Of a DNA stretch of 64,000 bases, positions 35,401-46,737 are shown piece after piece (within the stretch, counting starts at the first letter, position 1; the number at the start of each line of letters is the position of its first letter). The notes under the pieces are model-generated. The model made no database searches and had not been told where the DNA came from. It saw nothing but the letters and a program-made list of their open reading frames with translations. The DNA comes from Nematostella vectensis (taxonomy: Eukaryota > Cnidaria > Anthozoa > Actiniaria > Edwardsiidae). Location: contig NC_064041.1 of NCBI RefSeq assembly GCF_932526225.1, forward strand, positions 3,112,699-3,176,698. Direction: 5' to 3'. The translations under genes were made by a program, and so were the position numbers.

Positions 35401-38400
35401 TTGCCTACTGCCATGATTTGCTAGTTGCCCACTGCCAGGATGTGCTAGTTGCCTACTGCCAGGATGTGCTAGTTGTCTACTGCCAGAATGTGCTAGTTGC
35501 CTACTGCCAGGATGTGCTAGTTGCCCACTGCCAGGATGTGCTAGTTGTCCACCGCCAGGATGTGCTAGTTGCCCACTGCCAGGATGTGCTAGTTGCCTAC
35601 TGCCAGGATTTGCTAGTTGTCTACTGCCAGAATGTGCTAGTTGCCTACTTCCAGGATGTGCTAGTTGCCCACTGCCAGGATGTGCTAGTTGACTACTGCC
35701 AGGATGTGCTAGTTGCCTACCGCCAGGATGTGCTAGTTGTCTACTGCCAGGATGTGCTAGTTGTCTACTGCCAGGATGTGCTAGTTGCCCATCGCCAGGA
35801 TGTGCTAGTTGCCCACTGCCATGATTTGCTAGTTGCCCACTGCCAGGATGTGCTAGTTGTCTACTGCCAGGATGTGCTAGTTGCCTACTGCCAGGATGTG
35901 CTAGTTGCCCACCGCCAGGATGTGCTAGTTGTCTACTGCCAGGATGTGCTAGTTGCCTACTGCCAGGATGTGCTAGTTGCCTACTGCCATGATTTGCTAG
36001 TTGCCTACCGCCAGGATGTGCTAGTTGTCTACTGCCAGGATGTGCTAGTTGCCCACTGCCAGGATGTGCTAGTTGCCTACTGCCAGGATGTGCTAGTTGT
36101 CTACTGCCAGGATGTGCTAGTTGCCCACTGCCAGGATGTGCTAGTTGTCTACTGCCAGGATGTGCTAGTTGCCTACTGCCAGGATGTGCTAGTTGCCCAC
36201 TGCCAGGATGTGCTAGTTGTCCACCGCCAGGATGTGCTAGTTGCCCACTGCCAGGATGTGCTAGTTGCCCACCGCCAGGATGTGCTAGTTGCCCACTGCC
36301 AGGATGTGCTAATTGTCTACTGCCAGGATGTGCTAGTTGCCTACTGCTAGGATGTGCTAGTTGCCTACTGCCAGGATGTGCTAGTTGCCCACTGCCAGGA
36401 TGTGCTAGTTGTCCACCGCCAGGATGTGCTAGTTGCCTACTGCCAGGATGTGCTAGTTGCCTACTGCCAGGTTGTGCTAGTTGCCCACTGCCAGGATGTG
36501 CTAGTTGTCCACCGCCAGGATGTGCTAGTTGCCTACTGCCAGGATGTGCTAGTTGCCTACTGCCAGGATGTGCTAGTTGCCCACTGCCAGGATGTGCTAG
36601 TTGTCCACCGCCAGGATGTGCTAGTTGCCCACTGCCAGGATGTGCTAGTTGTCCACCGCCAGGATGTGCTAGTTGCCTACTGCCAGGATGGGCTAGTTGC
36701 CTACTGCCAGGATGTGCTAGTTGTCTACTGCCAGGATGTGCTAGTTGACTACTGCCAGGATGTGCTAGTTGCCTATTGCCAGGATGTGCTAGTTGCCTAC
36801 TGCCAGGATGTGCTAGTTGCCCACTGCCATGATTTGCTAGTTGTCTACTGCCAGGATGTGCTAGTTGTCTACTGCCAGGATGTGCTAGTTGTCTACTGCC
36901 AGGATGTGCTAGTTGTCTACTGCCAGGATGTGCTAGTTGTCTACTGCCAGGATGTGCTAGTTGCCTACTGCCAGGATGTGCTACTTGCCCACCGCCAGGA
37001 TGTGCTAGTTGTCTACTGCCAGGATGTGCTAGTTGCCTACTGCCAGGATGTGCTAGTTGCCTACTGCCAGGATGTGCTAGTTGTCTACTGCCAGGATGTG
37101 CTAGTTGTCTACTGCCAGGATGTGCTAGTTGTCTACTGCCAGGATGTGCTATTTGCCTACTGCCAGGATGTGCTAGTTGTCTACTGCCAGGATGTGCTAG
37201 TTGCCCACTGCCAGGATGTGCTAGTTGTCTACTGCCAGGATGTGCTAGTTGCCCACTGCCAGGATGTGCTAGTTGCCCACTGCCAGGATGTGCTAGTTGT
37301 CCACCGCCAGGATGTGCTAGTTGCCTACTGCCAGGATGTGCTAGTTGCCTACTGCCAGGATGTGCTAGTTGCCCACTGCCAGGATGTGCTAGTTGTCCAC
37401 CGCCAGGATGTGCTAGTTGCCCACTGCCAGGATGTGCTAGTTGTCCACCGCCAGGATGTGCTAGTTGCCTACTGCCAGGATGGGCTAGTTGCCTACTGCC
37501 AGGATGTGCTAGTTGTCTACTGCCAGGATGTGCTAGTTGTCTACTGCCAGAATGTGCTAGTTGTCTACTGCCAGAATGTGCTAGTTGCCCACTGCCATGA
37601 TTTGCTAGTTGCCCACTGCCATGATTTGCTAGTTGCCCACTGCCAGGATGTGCTAGTTGTCCACCGCCAGGATGTGCTAGTTGCCTACTGCCAGGATGTG
37701 CTAGTTGCCTACTGCCAGGATGTGCTAGTTGCCCACTGCCAGGATGTGCTAGTTGTCCACCGCCAGGATGTGCTAGTTGCCCACTGCCAGGATGTGCTAG
37801 TTGTCCACCGCCAGGATGTGCTAGTTGCCTACTGCCAGGATGGGCTAGTTGCCTACTGCCAGGATGTGCTAGTTGTCTACTGCCAGGATGTGCTAGTTGT
37901 CTACTGCCAGAATGTGCTAGTTGTCTACTGCCAGAATGTGCTAGTTGCCCACTGCCATGATTTGCTAGTTGCCCACTGCCATGATTTGCTAGTTGCCCAC
38001 TGCCAGGATGTGCTAGTTGCCTACTGCCAGGATGTGCTAGTTGTCTACTGCCAGAATGTGCTAGTTGCCTACTGCCAGGATGTGCTAGTTGCCCACCGCC
38101 AGGATGTGCTAGTTGTCTACTGCCAGGATGTGCTAGTTGTCTACTGCCAGGATGTGCTAGTTGTCTACTGCCAGAATGTGCTAGTTGCCCACCGCCAGGA
38201 TGTGCTAGTTGCCTACTGCCAGGATGTGCTAGTTGCCCACCGCCAGGATGTGCTAGTTGCCCACTGCCAGGATGTGCTAGTTGTCTACTGCCAGGATGTG
38301 CTAGTTGCCTACTGCCAGGATGTGCTACTTGCCCACCGCCAGGATGTGCTAGTTGTCTACTGCCAGGATGTGCTAGTTGCCTACTGCCAGGATGTGCTAG

Positions 38401-40265
38401 TTGCCTACTGCCAGGATGTGCTAGTTGTCTACTGCCAGGATGTGCTAGTTGTCTACTGCCAGGATGTGCTAGTTGCCTACTGCCATGATTTGCTAGTTGT
38501 CTACTGCCAGAATGTGCTAGTTGTCTACTGCCAGAATGTGCTAGTTGCCCACTGCCATGATTTGCTAGTTGCCCACTGCCATGATTTGCTAGTTGCCCAC
38601 TGCCAGGATGTGCTAGTTGCCTACTGCCAGGATGTGCTAGTTGTCTACTGCCAGAATGTGCTAGTTGCCTACTGCCAGGATGTGCTAGTTGTCTACTGCC
38701 AGGATGGGCTAGTTGCCTACTGCCAGGATGTGCTAGTTGCCTACTGCCATGATTTGCTAGTTGCCCACTGCCAGGATGTGCTAGTTGCCTACTGCCAGGA
38801 TGTGCTAGTTGCCTATTGCCAGGATGTGCTAGTTGTCTACTGCCAGGATGTGCTAGTTGTCTACTGCCAGGATGTGCTAGTTGTCTACTGCCAGGATGTG
38901 CTAGTTGTCTACTGCCAGGATGTGCTAGTTGCCCACTGCCAGGATGTGCTAGTTGTCTACCGCCAGGATGTGCTAGTTGCCTACTGCCAGGATGTGCTAG
39001 TTGCCCACCGCCAGGATGTGCTAGTTGCCCACCGCCAGGATGTGCTAGTTGCCTACTGCTAGGATGTGCTAGTTGCCTACTGCCAGGATGTGCTAGTTGC
39101 CCACTGCCAGGATGTGCTAGTTGCTCACCGCCAGGATGTGCTAGTTGCCCACCGCCAGGATGTGCTAGTTGCCTACTGCCAGGATGTGCTAGTTGCCCAC
39201 TGCCAGGATGTGCTAGTTGTCTACTGCCAGGATGTGCTAGTTGTCTACTGCCAGGATGTGCTAGTTGCCTACTGCCATGATTTGCTAGTTGCCCACTGCC
39301 AGGATGTGCTAGTTGCCCACTGCCAGGATGTGCTAGTTGCCCACCGCCAGGATGTGCTAGTTGTCTACTGCCAGGATGTGCTAGTTGCCCACTGCCAGGA
39401 TGTGCTAGTTGCCTACTGCCAGAATGTGCTAGTTGCCTACTGCCAGGATGTGCTAGTTGCCCACCGCCAGGATGTGCTAGTTGCCCACCGCCAGGATGTG
39501 CTAGTTGCCTACTGCCAGGATGTGCTAGTTGCCTACTGCCAGGATGTGCTAGTTGCCTACTGCCAGGATGTGCTAGTTGCCCACCGCCAGGATGTGCTAG
39601 TTGCCCACCGCCAGGATGTGCTAGTTGCCTACCGCCAGGATGTGCTAGTTGCCTACCGCCAGGATGTGCTAGTTGCCCACCGCCAGGATGTGCTAGTTGC
39701 CCACCGCCAGGATGTGCTAGTTGCCTACCGCCAGGATGTGCTAGTTGTCTACTGCAAGAATGTGCTAGTTGCCCATTGCCAGGATGTGCTAGTTGCCTAC
39801 TGCCAGGATGTGCTAGTTGCCCACAGCCAGGATGTGCTAGTTGCCTACTGCCAGGATGTGCTAGTTGCCTACTGCCAGAATGTGCTAGTTGTCTCCTGCC
39901 AGGATGTGCTAGTTGTCTCCTGCCAGGATGTGCTAGTTGCCTACTGCCAGAATGTGCTAGTTGTCTCCTGCCAGGATGTGCTAGTTGCCTACTGCCACAA
40001 TGTGCTAGTTGCCCACTGCCAGGATGTGCTAGTTGCCCACTGCCATGATGTTCTAGTTGCCTACTGCCAGGATGTGCTAGTTGCCCACCGCCAGGATGTG
40101 CTAGTTGCCTACTGCCAGGATGTGCTAGTTGCCCACTGCCAGGATGTGCTAGTTGTCTACTGCCAGGATGTGCTAGTTGCCCACCGCCAGAATGTGCTAG
40201 TTGTCTACTGCCAGAATGTGCTAGTTGCCCACCGCCAGGATGTGCTAGTTGCCTACTGCCAGGAT
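32442..40265 (+). repeat. 3,912-bp higher-order repeat within the array
   Basis: Landmarks at 32436, 34904, 35148 and 35368 recur at 36348, 38816, 39060 and 39280, all displaced by 3,912 bases (163 units). The two copies differ at few units, for example a CATGGC versus CATGAT variant at 34837 and 38749. The outer limit of the second copy is approximate. Confidence 0.85.
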
Positions 40266-42060
40266 GTGCTAGTTGCCTACTGCCAGGATGTGCTAATTGC
40301 CTACTGCCAGGATGTGCTAGTTGCCTACTGCCAGGATGTGCTAGTTGTCTACTGCCAGGATGTGCTAGTTGTCTACTGCAAGGATGTGCTAGTTGTCTAC
40401 TGCCAGGATGTGCTAGTTGTCTACTGCCAGGATGTGCTAGTTGCCTACTGCCATGATTTGCTAGTTGCCCACTGCCAGGATGTGCTAGTTGTCTACTGCC
40501 AGAATGTGCTAGTTGCCCACTGCCATGATTTGCTAGTTGCTCTCTGCCAGGATGTGCTAGTTGTCTACTGCCAGGATGTGCTAGTTGCCTACTGCCAGGA
40601 TGTGCTAGTTGCCCACCGCCAGGATGTGCTAGTTGTCTACTGCCAGGATGTGCTAGTTGCCTACTGCCAGGATGTGCTAGTTGCCTACTGCCAGGATGTG
40701 CTAGTTGCCCACTGCCAGGATGTGCTCGTTGCCCACTGCCAGGATGTGCTAGTTGCCTACTGCCAGAATGTGCTAGTTGCCTACTGCCAGGATGTGCTAG
40801 TTGCCCACCGCCAGGATGTGCTAGTTGCCCACCGCCAGGATGTGCTAGTTGCCTACTGCCAGGATGTGCTAGTTGCCTACTGCCAGGATGTGCTAGTTGC
40901 CTACTGCCAGGATGTGCTAGTTGCCCACCGCCAGGATGTGCTAGTTGCCCACCGCCAGGATGTGCTAGTTGCCCACCGCCAGGATGTGCTAGTTGCCTAC
41001 CGCCAGGATGTGCTAGTTGCCCACCGCCAGGATGTGCTAGTTGCCCACCGCCAGGATGTGCTAGTTGCCTACCGCCAGGATGTGCTAGTTGTCTACTGCA
41101 AGAATGTGCTAGTTGCCCACCGCCAGGATGTGCTAGTTGCCTACTGCCAGGATGTGCTAGTTGCCCACTGCCAGGATGTGCTAGTTGCCTACTGCCAGGA
41201 TGTGCTAGTTGCCTACTGCCAGAATGTGCTAGTTGTCTCCTGCCAGGATGTGCTAGTTGTCTCCTGCCAGGATGTGCTAGTTGCCTACTGCCAGAATGTG
41301 CTAGTTGTCTCCTGCCAGGATGTGCTAGTTGCCTACTGCCACAATGTGCTAGTTGCCCACTGCCAGGATGTGCTAGTTGCCCACTGCCATGATGTTCTAG
41401 TTGCCTACTGCCAGGATGTGCTAGTTGCCCACCGCCAGGATGTGCTAGTTGCCTACTGCCAGGATGTGCTAGTTGCCCACTGCCAGGATGTGCTAGTTGT
41501 CTACTGCCAGGATGTGCTAGTTGCCCACCGCCAGAATGTGCTAGTTGTCTACTGCCAGAATGTGCTAGTTGCCCACCGCCAGGATGTGCTAGTTGCCTAC
41601 TGCCAGGATGTGCTAGTTGCCTACTGCCAGGATGTGCTAATTGCCTACTGCCAGGATGTGCTAGTTGCCTACTGCCAGGATGTGCTAGTTGTCTACTGCC
41701 AGGATGTGCTAGTTGTCTACTGCAAGGATGTGCTAGTTGTCTACTGCCAGGATGTGCTAGTTGTCTACTGCCAGGATGTGCTAGTTGCCTACTGCCATGA
41801 TTTGCTAGTTGCCCACTACCAGGATGTGCTAGTTGTCTACTGCCAGAATGTGCTAGTTGCCCACTGCCATGATTTGCTAGTTGCTCTCTGCCAGGATGTG
41901 CTAGTTGTCTACTGCCAGGATGTGCTAGTTGCCTACTGCCAGGATGTGCTAGTTGCCCACCGCCAGGATGTGCTAGTTGTCTACTGCCAGGATGTGCTAG
42001 TTGCCTACTGCCAGGATGTGCTAGTTGCCTACTGCCAGGATGTGCTAGTTGCCCACTGCC
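39400..42060 (+). repeat. 1,344-bp higher-order repeat within the array
   Basis: The rare unit TCTACTGCAAGAATGTG at 39748 recurs at 41092. The CTCCTGCC and CACAATG variants after it also recur, shifted by 1,344 bases (56 units). Confidence 0.85.
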
Positions 42061-44250
42061 AGGATGTGCTCGTTGTCTACTGCCAGGATGTGCTAGTTGT
42101 CTCCTGCCAGGATGTGCTAGTTGCCTACTGCCATGATTTGCTAGTTGTCTACTGCCAGGATGTGCTAGTTGCCCACTGCCAGGATGTGCTAGTTGCCCAC
42201 CGCCAGGATGTGCTGGTTACCCACTGCCAGGATGTGCTAGTTGTCTACTGCCAGGATGTGCTAGTTGCCTACTGCCAGGATGTGCTAGTTGCCTACTGCC
42301 ATGATTTGCTAGTTGTCTACTGTCAGGATGTGCTAGTTGCCCACCGCCAGGATGTGCTAGTTGCCCACTGCCAGGATGTGCTAGTTGCCTACTGCCAGGA
42401 TGTGCTAGTTGCCAACTGCCAGGATGTGCTAGTTGCCCACCGCCAGGATGTGCTGGTTACCCACTGCCAGGATGTGCTAGTTGTCTACTGCCAGGATGTG
42501 CTAGTTGCCCACTGCCAGGATGTGCTAGTTGCCCACCGCCAGGATGTGCTGGTTACCCACTGCCAGGATGTGCTAGTTGTCTACTGCCAGGATGTGCTAG
42601 TTGCCTACTGCCAGGATGTGCTAGTTGCCCAACGCCAGGATGTGCTAGTTGCCCACCGCCAGGATGTGCTAGTTGCCTACTGCCAGGATGTGCTAGTTGC
42701 CTACTGCCAGGATGTGCTAGTTGTCTACTGCCAGGATGTGCTAGTTGTCCACTGCCAGGATGTGCTAGTTGCCAACTGCCAGGATGTGCTAGTTGCCCAC
42801 CGCCAGGATGTGCTGGTTACCCACTGCCAGGATGTGCTAGTTGTCTACTGCCAGGATGTGCTAGTTGCCCACCGCCAGGATGTGCTGGTTACCCACTGCC
42901 AGGATGTGCTAGTTGTCTACTGCCAGGATGTGCTAGTTGCCTACTGCCAGGATGTGCTAGTTGCCCACCGCCAGGATGTGCTAGTTGCCCACCGCCAGGA
43001 TGTGCTAGTTGCCTACTGCCAGGATGTGCTAGTTGCCTACTGCCAGGATATGCTAGTTGTCTACTGCCATGATGTGCTAGTTGTCCACTGCCAGGATGTG
43101 CTAGTTGTCTACTGCCAGGATGTGCTAGTTGTCTACTGCCAGGATGTGCTAGTTGCCTACTGCCAGGATGTGCTAGTTGTCTACTGCCAGGATGTGCTAG
43201 TTGCCTACTGCCAGGATGTGCTAGTTGCCTACTGCCAGAATGTGCTAGTTGCCTACTGCCAGGATGTCCTAGTTGTCTACTGCCAGGATGTGCTAGTTGT
43301 CTACTGCCAGGATGTGCTAGTTGTCTACTGCCAGGATGTGCTAGTTGTCCACTGCCAGGATGTGCTAGTTGCCTACTGCCAGGATGTGCTAGTTGCCCAC
43401 CGCCAGGATGTGCTAGTTGTCTACTGCCAGGATGTGCTAGTTGCCCACCGCCAGGATGTGCTAGTTGCCTACTGCCAGGATGTGCTAGTTGCCTACTGCC
43501 AGGATGTGCTAGTTGTCTACTGCCAGGATGTGCTAGTTGCCTACTGCCAGGATGTGCTAGTTGCCTACTGCCAGGATGTGCTAGTTGTCTACTGCCAGGA
43601 TGTGCTAGTTGTCTACTGCCAGGATGTGCTAGTTGCCCACCGCCAGGATGTGCTAGTTGCCCACCGCCAGGATGTGCTAGTTGTCTACTGTCAGGATGTG
43701 CTAGTTGCCCACCGCCAGGATGTGCTAGTTGTCTACTGCCAGGATGTGCTAGTTGTCTACCGCCAGGATGTGCTAGTTGCCCACCGCCAGGTTGTGCTAG
43801 TTGCCCACTGCCAGAATGTGCTACTTGCCCACTGCCAGGATGTGCTAGTTGCCTACCGCCAGGATGTGCTAGTTGCCCACCGCCAGGATGTGCTAGTTGC
43901 CCACCGCCAGGATGTGCTAGTTGCCCACCGCCAGGATGTGCTAGTTGCCCACCGCCAGGATGTGCTAGTTGTCTACCGCCAGGATGTGCTAGTTGCCTAC
44001 TGCCAGGATGTGCTAGTTGCCCACCGCCAGGATGTGCTAGTTGTCTACTGCCAGAATGTGATAGTTGTCTACTGCCAGGATGTGCTAGTTGCCCACCGCC
44101 AGGATGTGCTAGTTGCCAGCCGCCAGGTTGTGCTAGTTGCCCTGGTCCGTCCCGGTTAGGGGCTGGGTAATTTCAACCGCGCTTAGAGAAACACATACAA
44201 CGTCTACACCAATGTCGTATGTCCTGAGTATAGCCATCCCAGCAGGCCTA

Positions 44251-44412
44251 CTGCCATGTATGTCACGTAACACCACGTCTTTGTCATTTATGTCACTCAC
44301 GTAACACCACGAGTCTGCCATGTATGTCACTTACGTAACACCACGTCTCTGCCATGTATGTCACTCACGTAACATCTAGTCTCTGCCATGTATGTCACGT
44401 AACACCACGTCT
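44251..44412 (+). repeat. 29-34-bp tandem repeat, 5 copies
   Basis: CTGCCATGTATGTCAC and GTAACACCACGTCT alternate with spacing of 29-34 bases from 44251. It lies 110 bases after the 24-bp array and is unrelated in sequence. Confidence 0.8.
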
Positions 44413-44689
44413 CTGAAGGATCGTGCAAGAAAACACCTTGCTTTTTAGTGTCCATACAATATGCCATTCTCAAGAAGCATTGGGATCATTTTATAATTGA
44501 AAGCTCGTTTTTCAAATTTCAAATTAAAGGTATTATTTTATCTAGATAGAATGGATTTTGAAATAAGCTGCAGCATTTATTCGAGCAATTATGGTATCCA
44601 GTTGTCCTTCTGTCCCTCTGTATTGTTTGTTTTTCCGCTGCTCCTGTTGCAGACATCTGATCACAGATCAGATCTCCTCCCCTCCCCTC

Positions 44690-44964
44690 ACTGCTTGACT
44701 TCTCTGTCTTCTCTAGGGAACTTCCTGCACTCGCCACAGGGACTCCTCGATAGGCCGTCTGCATTACTGTGCTGTTTGCCCTTATGATGTTCGATCCCGG
44801 ATATGAAGTGCTCCTGAAGCCATCGGACCATTCACCCATCTGGATTTCAGAAACGCATGAGCCATTTCAGCAGCGTTCCAAACAGTCGTTATTACGGCCA
44901 AAAGTTCTCTTGTGATAACACAATAATTCTGACCCGTCTTCGATAAGTTGCGGCTATTGACCAC
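44690..44964 (-). pseudogene. Ty3/gypsy retrotransposon pol fragment (RNase H to integrase linker)
   Basis: On the - strand NLSKTGQNYCVITRELLAVI (44964 downward) matches the RNase H start of gypsy pol (usually 'SRxLSKxExNYxxTxRELLAVV'). Downstream in another frame, NADGLSRSPCGECRKFPRE matches the 'NADALSRRPC' linker before the integrase zinc finger. About 100 bases that normally separate them are changed or lost, and the two pieces are in different frames. No LTR was found with confidence. A dead fragment. Confidence 0.7.
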
Positions 44965-44999
44965 TCGCTCTTCTCCTTCCTAAAGATACGGTAATTCAA

Positions 45000-46600
45000 G
45001 CTGCAAAATCGTACAACTTTTGTGGCAGCATTTTACTACCGGCGAACCAACTTTTGTCGCAGCAAAGAAATGACTGGTTCTTGCTGTATGGCTTCTATTT
45101 TCTCCATGACACCGATGAGTGACTTCAAGTGCTTGAGTATGCTTGACGTATTTTTGCTGCGAGACAAATTTGGTTGATGTAGTAATACGGGCTCGCCGCC
45201 TCTCGAACGATTTTTGCCGGCGTCCTGAGAGGACGGGAAAAAGCATGAAATGCCGTCCTGGCGCCCGTTTCTCTAAACACACAAGAATTCCTAAACAGGA
45301 CGCGACGCCGGCAAGAAAAGCGTGCGCGCGCAATCGAATGTGCGCGAGGCGGCTTCTTCTTTCCGGAGTCGTGGTGGATCTAAATCACCATAATGTGTGG
45401 TACCCAACACAGCTTCTATATAAGCGGAGACGATGACTCTAAATGAGCAGGTATAACTACAGTCTTGGATATCGCTACTCGCATGCAAGCTAACACCCCT
45501 TTGAACGTAGCCTTGCCATTTGTGAATATAAGCATGTAGTTGTTACCTTCTATACGCAACTCACACCTTTGCTTTTATATAATATCCAACTCAAATATGG
45601 CGTCCGGTTTGTTTATCTGGGCCACAAAAACCTGATGTTGCGCCTTTGATGGGCTGATATTTCTAGTGAAAATTCCTCTCTTCCCACGAAAGGTAGTTCG
45701 GTTCCATCTGCCAATAATATGCTACGGCGTTCCGCCTTCAGAGGAATAATTACCTGGCTATTTTTGAGCTGAATTTACAAAAACAGACGGACAACAGATA
45801 CCTCCACTCTATTTTGAGTTTTATACAGCCCGTCAAAGTCAAACACCGCTGCACCTAGTCAGCGGTATTCTAGCTTTCCAACAGTGCTTTGATGTCCCAT
45901 TATTAATACCTCATCGCTGTGCTAATGCGAGCACAAATTTATTGTTTTCATAAAAAATACAGCTATTAGTATATTTGGAGAGTGCCTTAGGACATCATGA
46001 AGTCTATTGGGGCATAATTTAGTGCTGTGCTTATGGATATTTGCAAGCAAAGGCGGATTCATGGTGATTTTTTTTTCTTGTTTTGCTTTGCCTGGATGGA
46101 AAATTAATTTTCGAATGAATAACCACAGCTCTCCTAATGTTTTTTTTTCTGGAACCAGATTGATTCCAAAATTGTTTACACTGCTATTCTGGGTCTGTAT
46201 GACCTGGAATTGATTTGTTTGGCTTTGGGGTGAAAAGACTTCTAAAAAAACATCTGACTTTGGGAAGAAGAGTGTTGACTGTCGAGGAACCCGAGCTATT
46301 ATTTGGGAAAAGAGTGGTTGCTATCACCTTGGTTGGATGCATATCCTCAAGACCATGTATCCCTTAGACTGATGCATTTATGAATTTTTTGGGTTGTGGG
46401 TACTTCTTAAGGCCAGTACAGGCCGGTTGAGTCAATGTGTTAAAAATAATCCGATCCGGGGCCTACTCCATGAGGAGAATCTCTGAAAACGCTAAAATAT
46501 TTGAAAAGATAATAGAAAGCAAAATTTCTGCCCCCCACCTACCCCCCATTCCTGAAGAAAGATATTTAGGAGTCTGATTCTTACAATACCCCTTTAAATA
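45000..46600. other. unassigned intergenic DNA
   Basis: 45.1-45.45 kb is GC-richer and contains GCGTGCGCGCGCAATCG and TATATAAG (about 45418), so a promoter or an LTR remnant is possible. From 45.5 kb to the end of the helical-protein gene I see no protein-like frame or repeat. Confidence 0.4.
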
Positions 46601-46636
46601 ACTCTCTGACAAAGCAATGCAGATGCTTCAATTGCG

Positions 46637-46642
46637 TTTATT
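46637..46642 (-). promoter_or_regulatory. polyadenylation signal of the helical-protein gene
   Basis: AATAAA on the - strand lies about 95 bases after the stop codon at 46738-46740. Confidence 0.6.
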
Positions 46643-46737
46643 TTGGATGTCAAAGAAAATGATAAGAAACGGTGGAAAACATTCAATGCGAAACTATCAT
46701 ATTTCCCACAAAAATCACAAAATTAATTCCTGCTTCA

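Larger units (their letters stand above)
26254..44140 (+). repeat. 17.9-kb minisatellite of 24-bp units, about 745 copies
   Basis: Each unit has an 18-base core GCCAGGATGTGCTAGTTG and six variable bases, mostly CCCACC, CCTACT, TCTACT, TCCACC, CCCACT or CCTACC. Matching positions keep the same value modulo 24 from the first unit to the last, so there is no net indel in 17.9 kb. In one + frame the unit reads VLVAYCQD, in another PGCASCLL. CTGCTAG variants create TAG in the first frame (for example 27060, 28740, 30924, 32436, 36348, 39060), leaving open runs up to 1,697 codons (39066-44159). TGACTAC and CATGATTTG variants create TGA in the second frame. The antisense frame (about GSRQLAHP) shows no stop from 26.25 to about 42.2 kb but has no ATG. 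I annotate it as a repeat, not a gene: no splice links, no unique flanking coding sequence, and only the repeat explains the frames. Confidence 0.97.

Noticed and set aside
26254-44140. CRISPR array
   Set aside because: There are no unique spacers: the units are contiguous 24-bp repeats, and the context is an animal gene region with introns.
39066-44159. A 1,697-codon + strand open frame (VLVAYCQD repeat) as a real giant gene
   Set aside because: The unit is 24 bp with no indels, so frames stay open by construction. The same frame is broken by TAG at about a dozen places upstream, there is no non-repeat coding part, and no promoter or splice sites fit.
45143-45436. Arg-rich 97-codon frame
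   Set aside because: It lies in a GC-rich stretch open on both strands, with no recognisable motif, and is more likely regulatory or LTR-derived.
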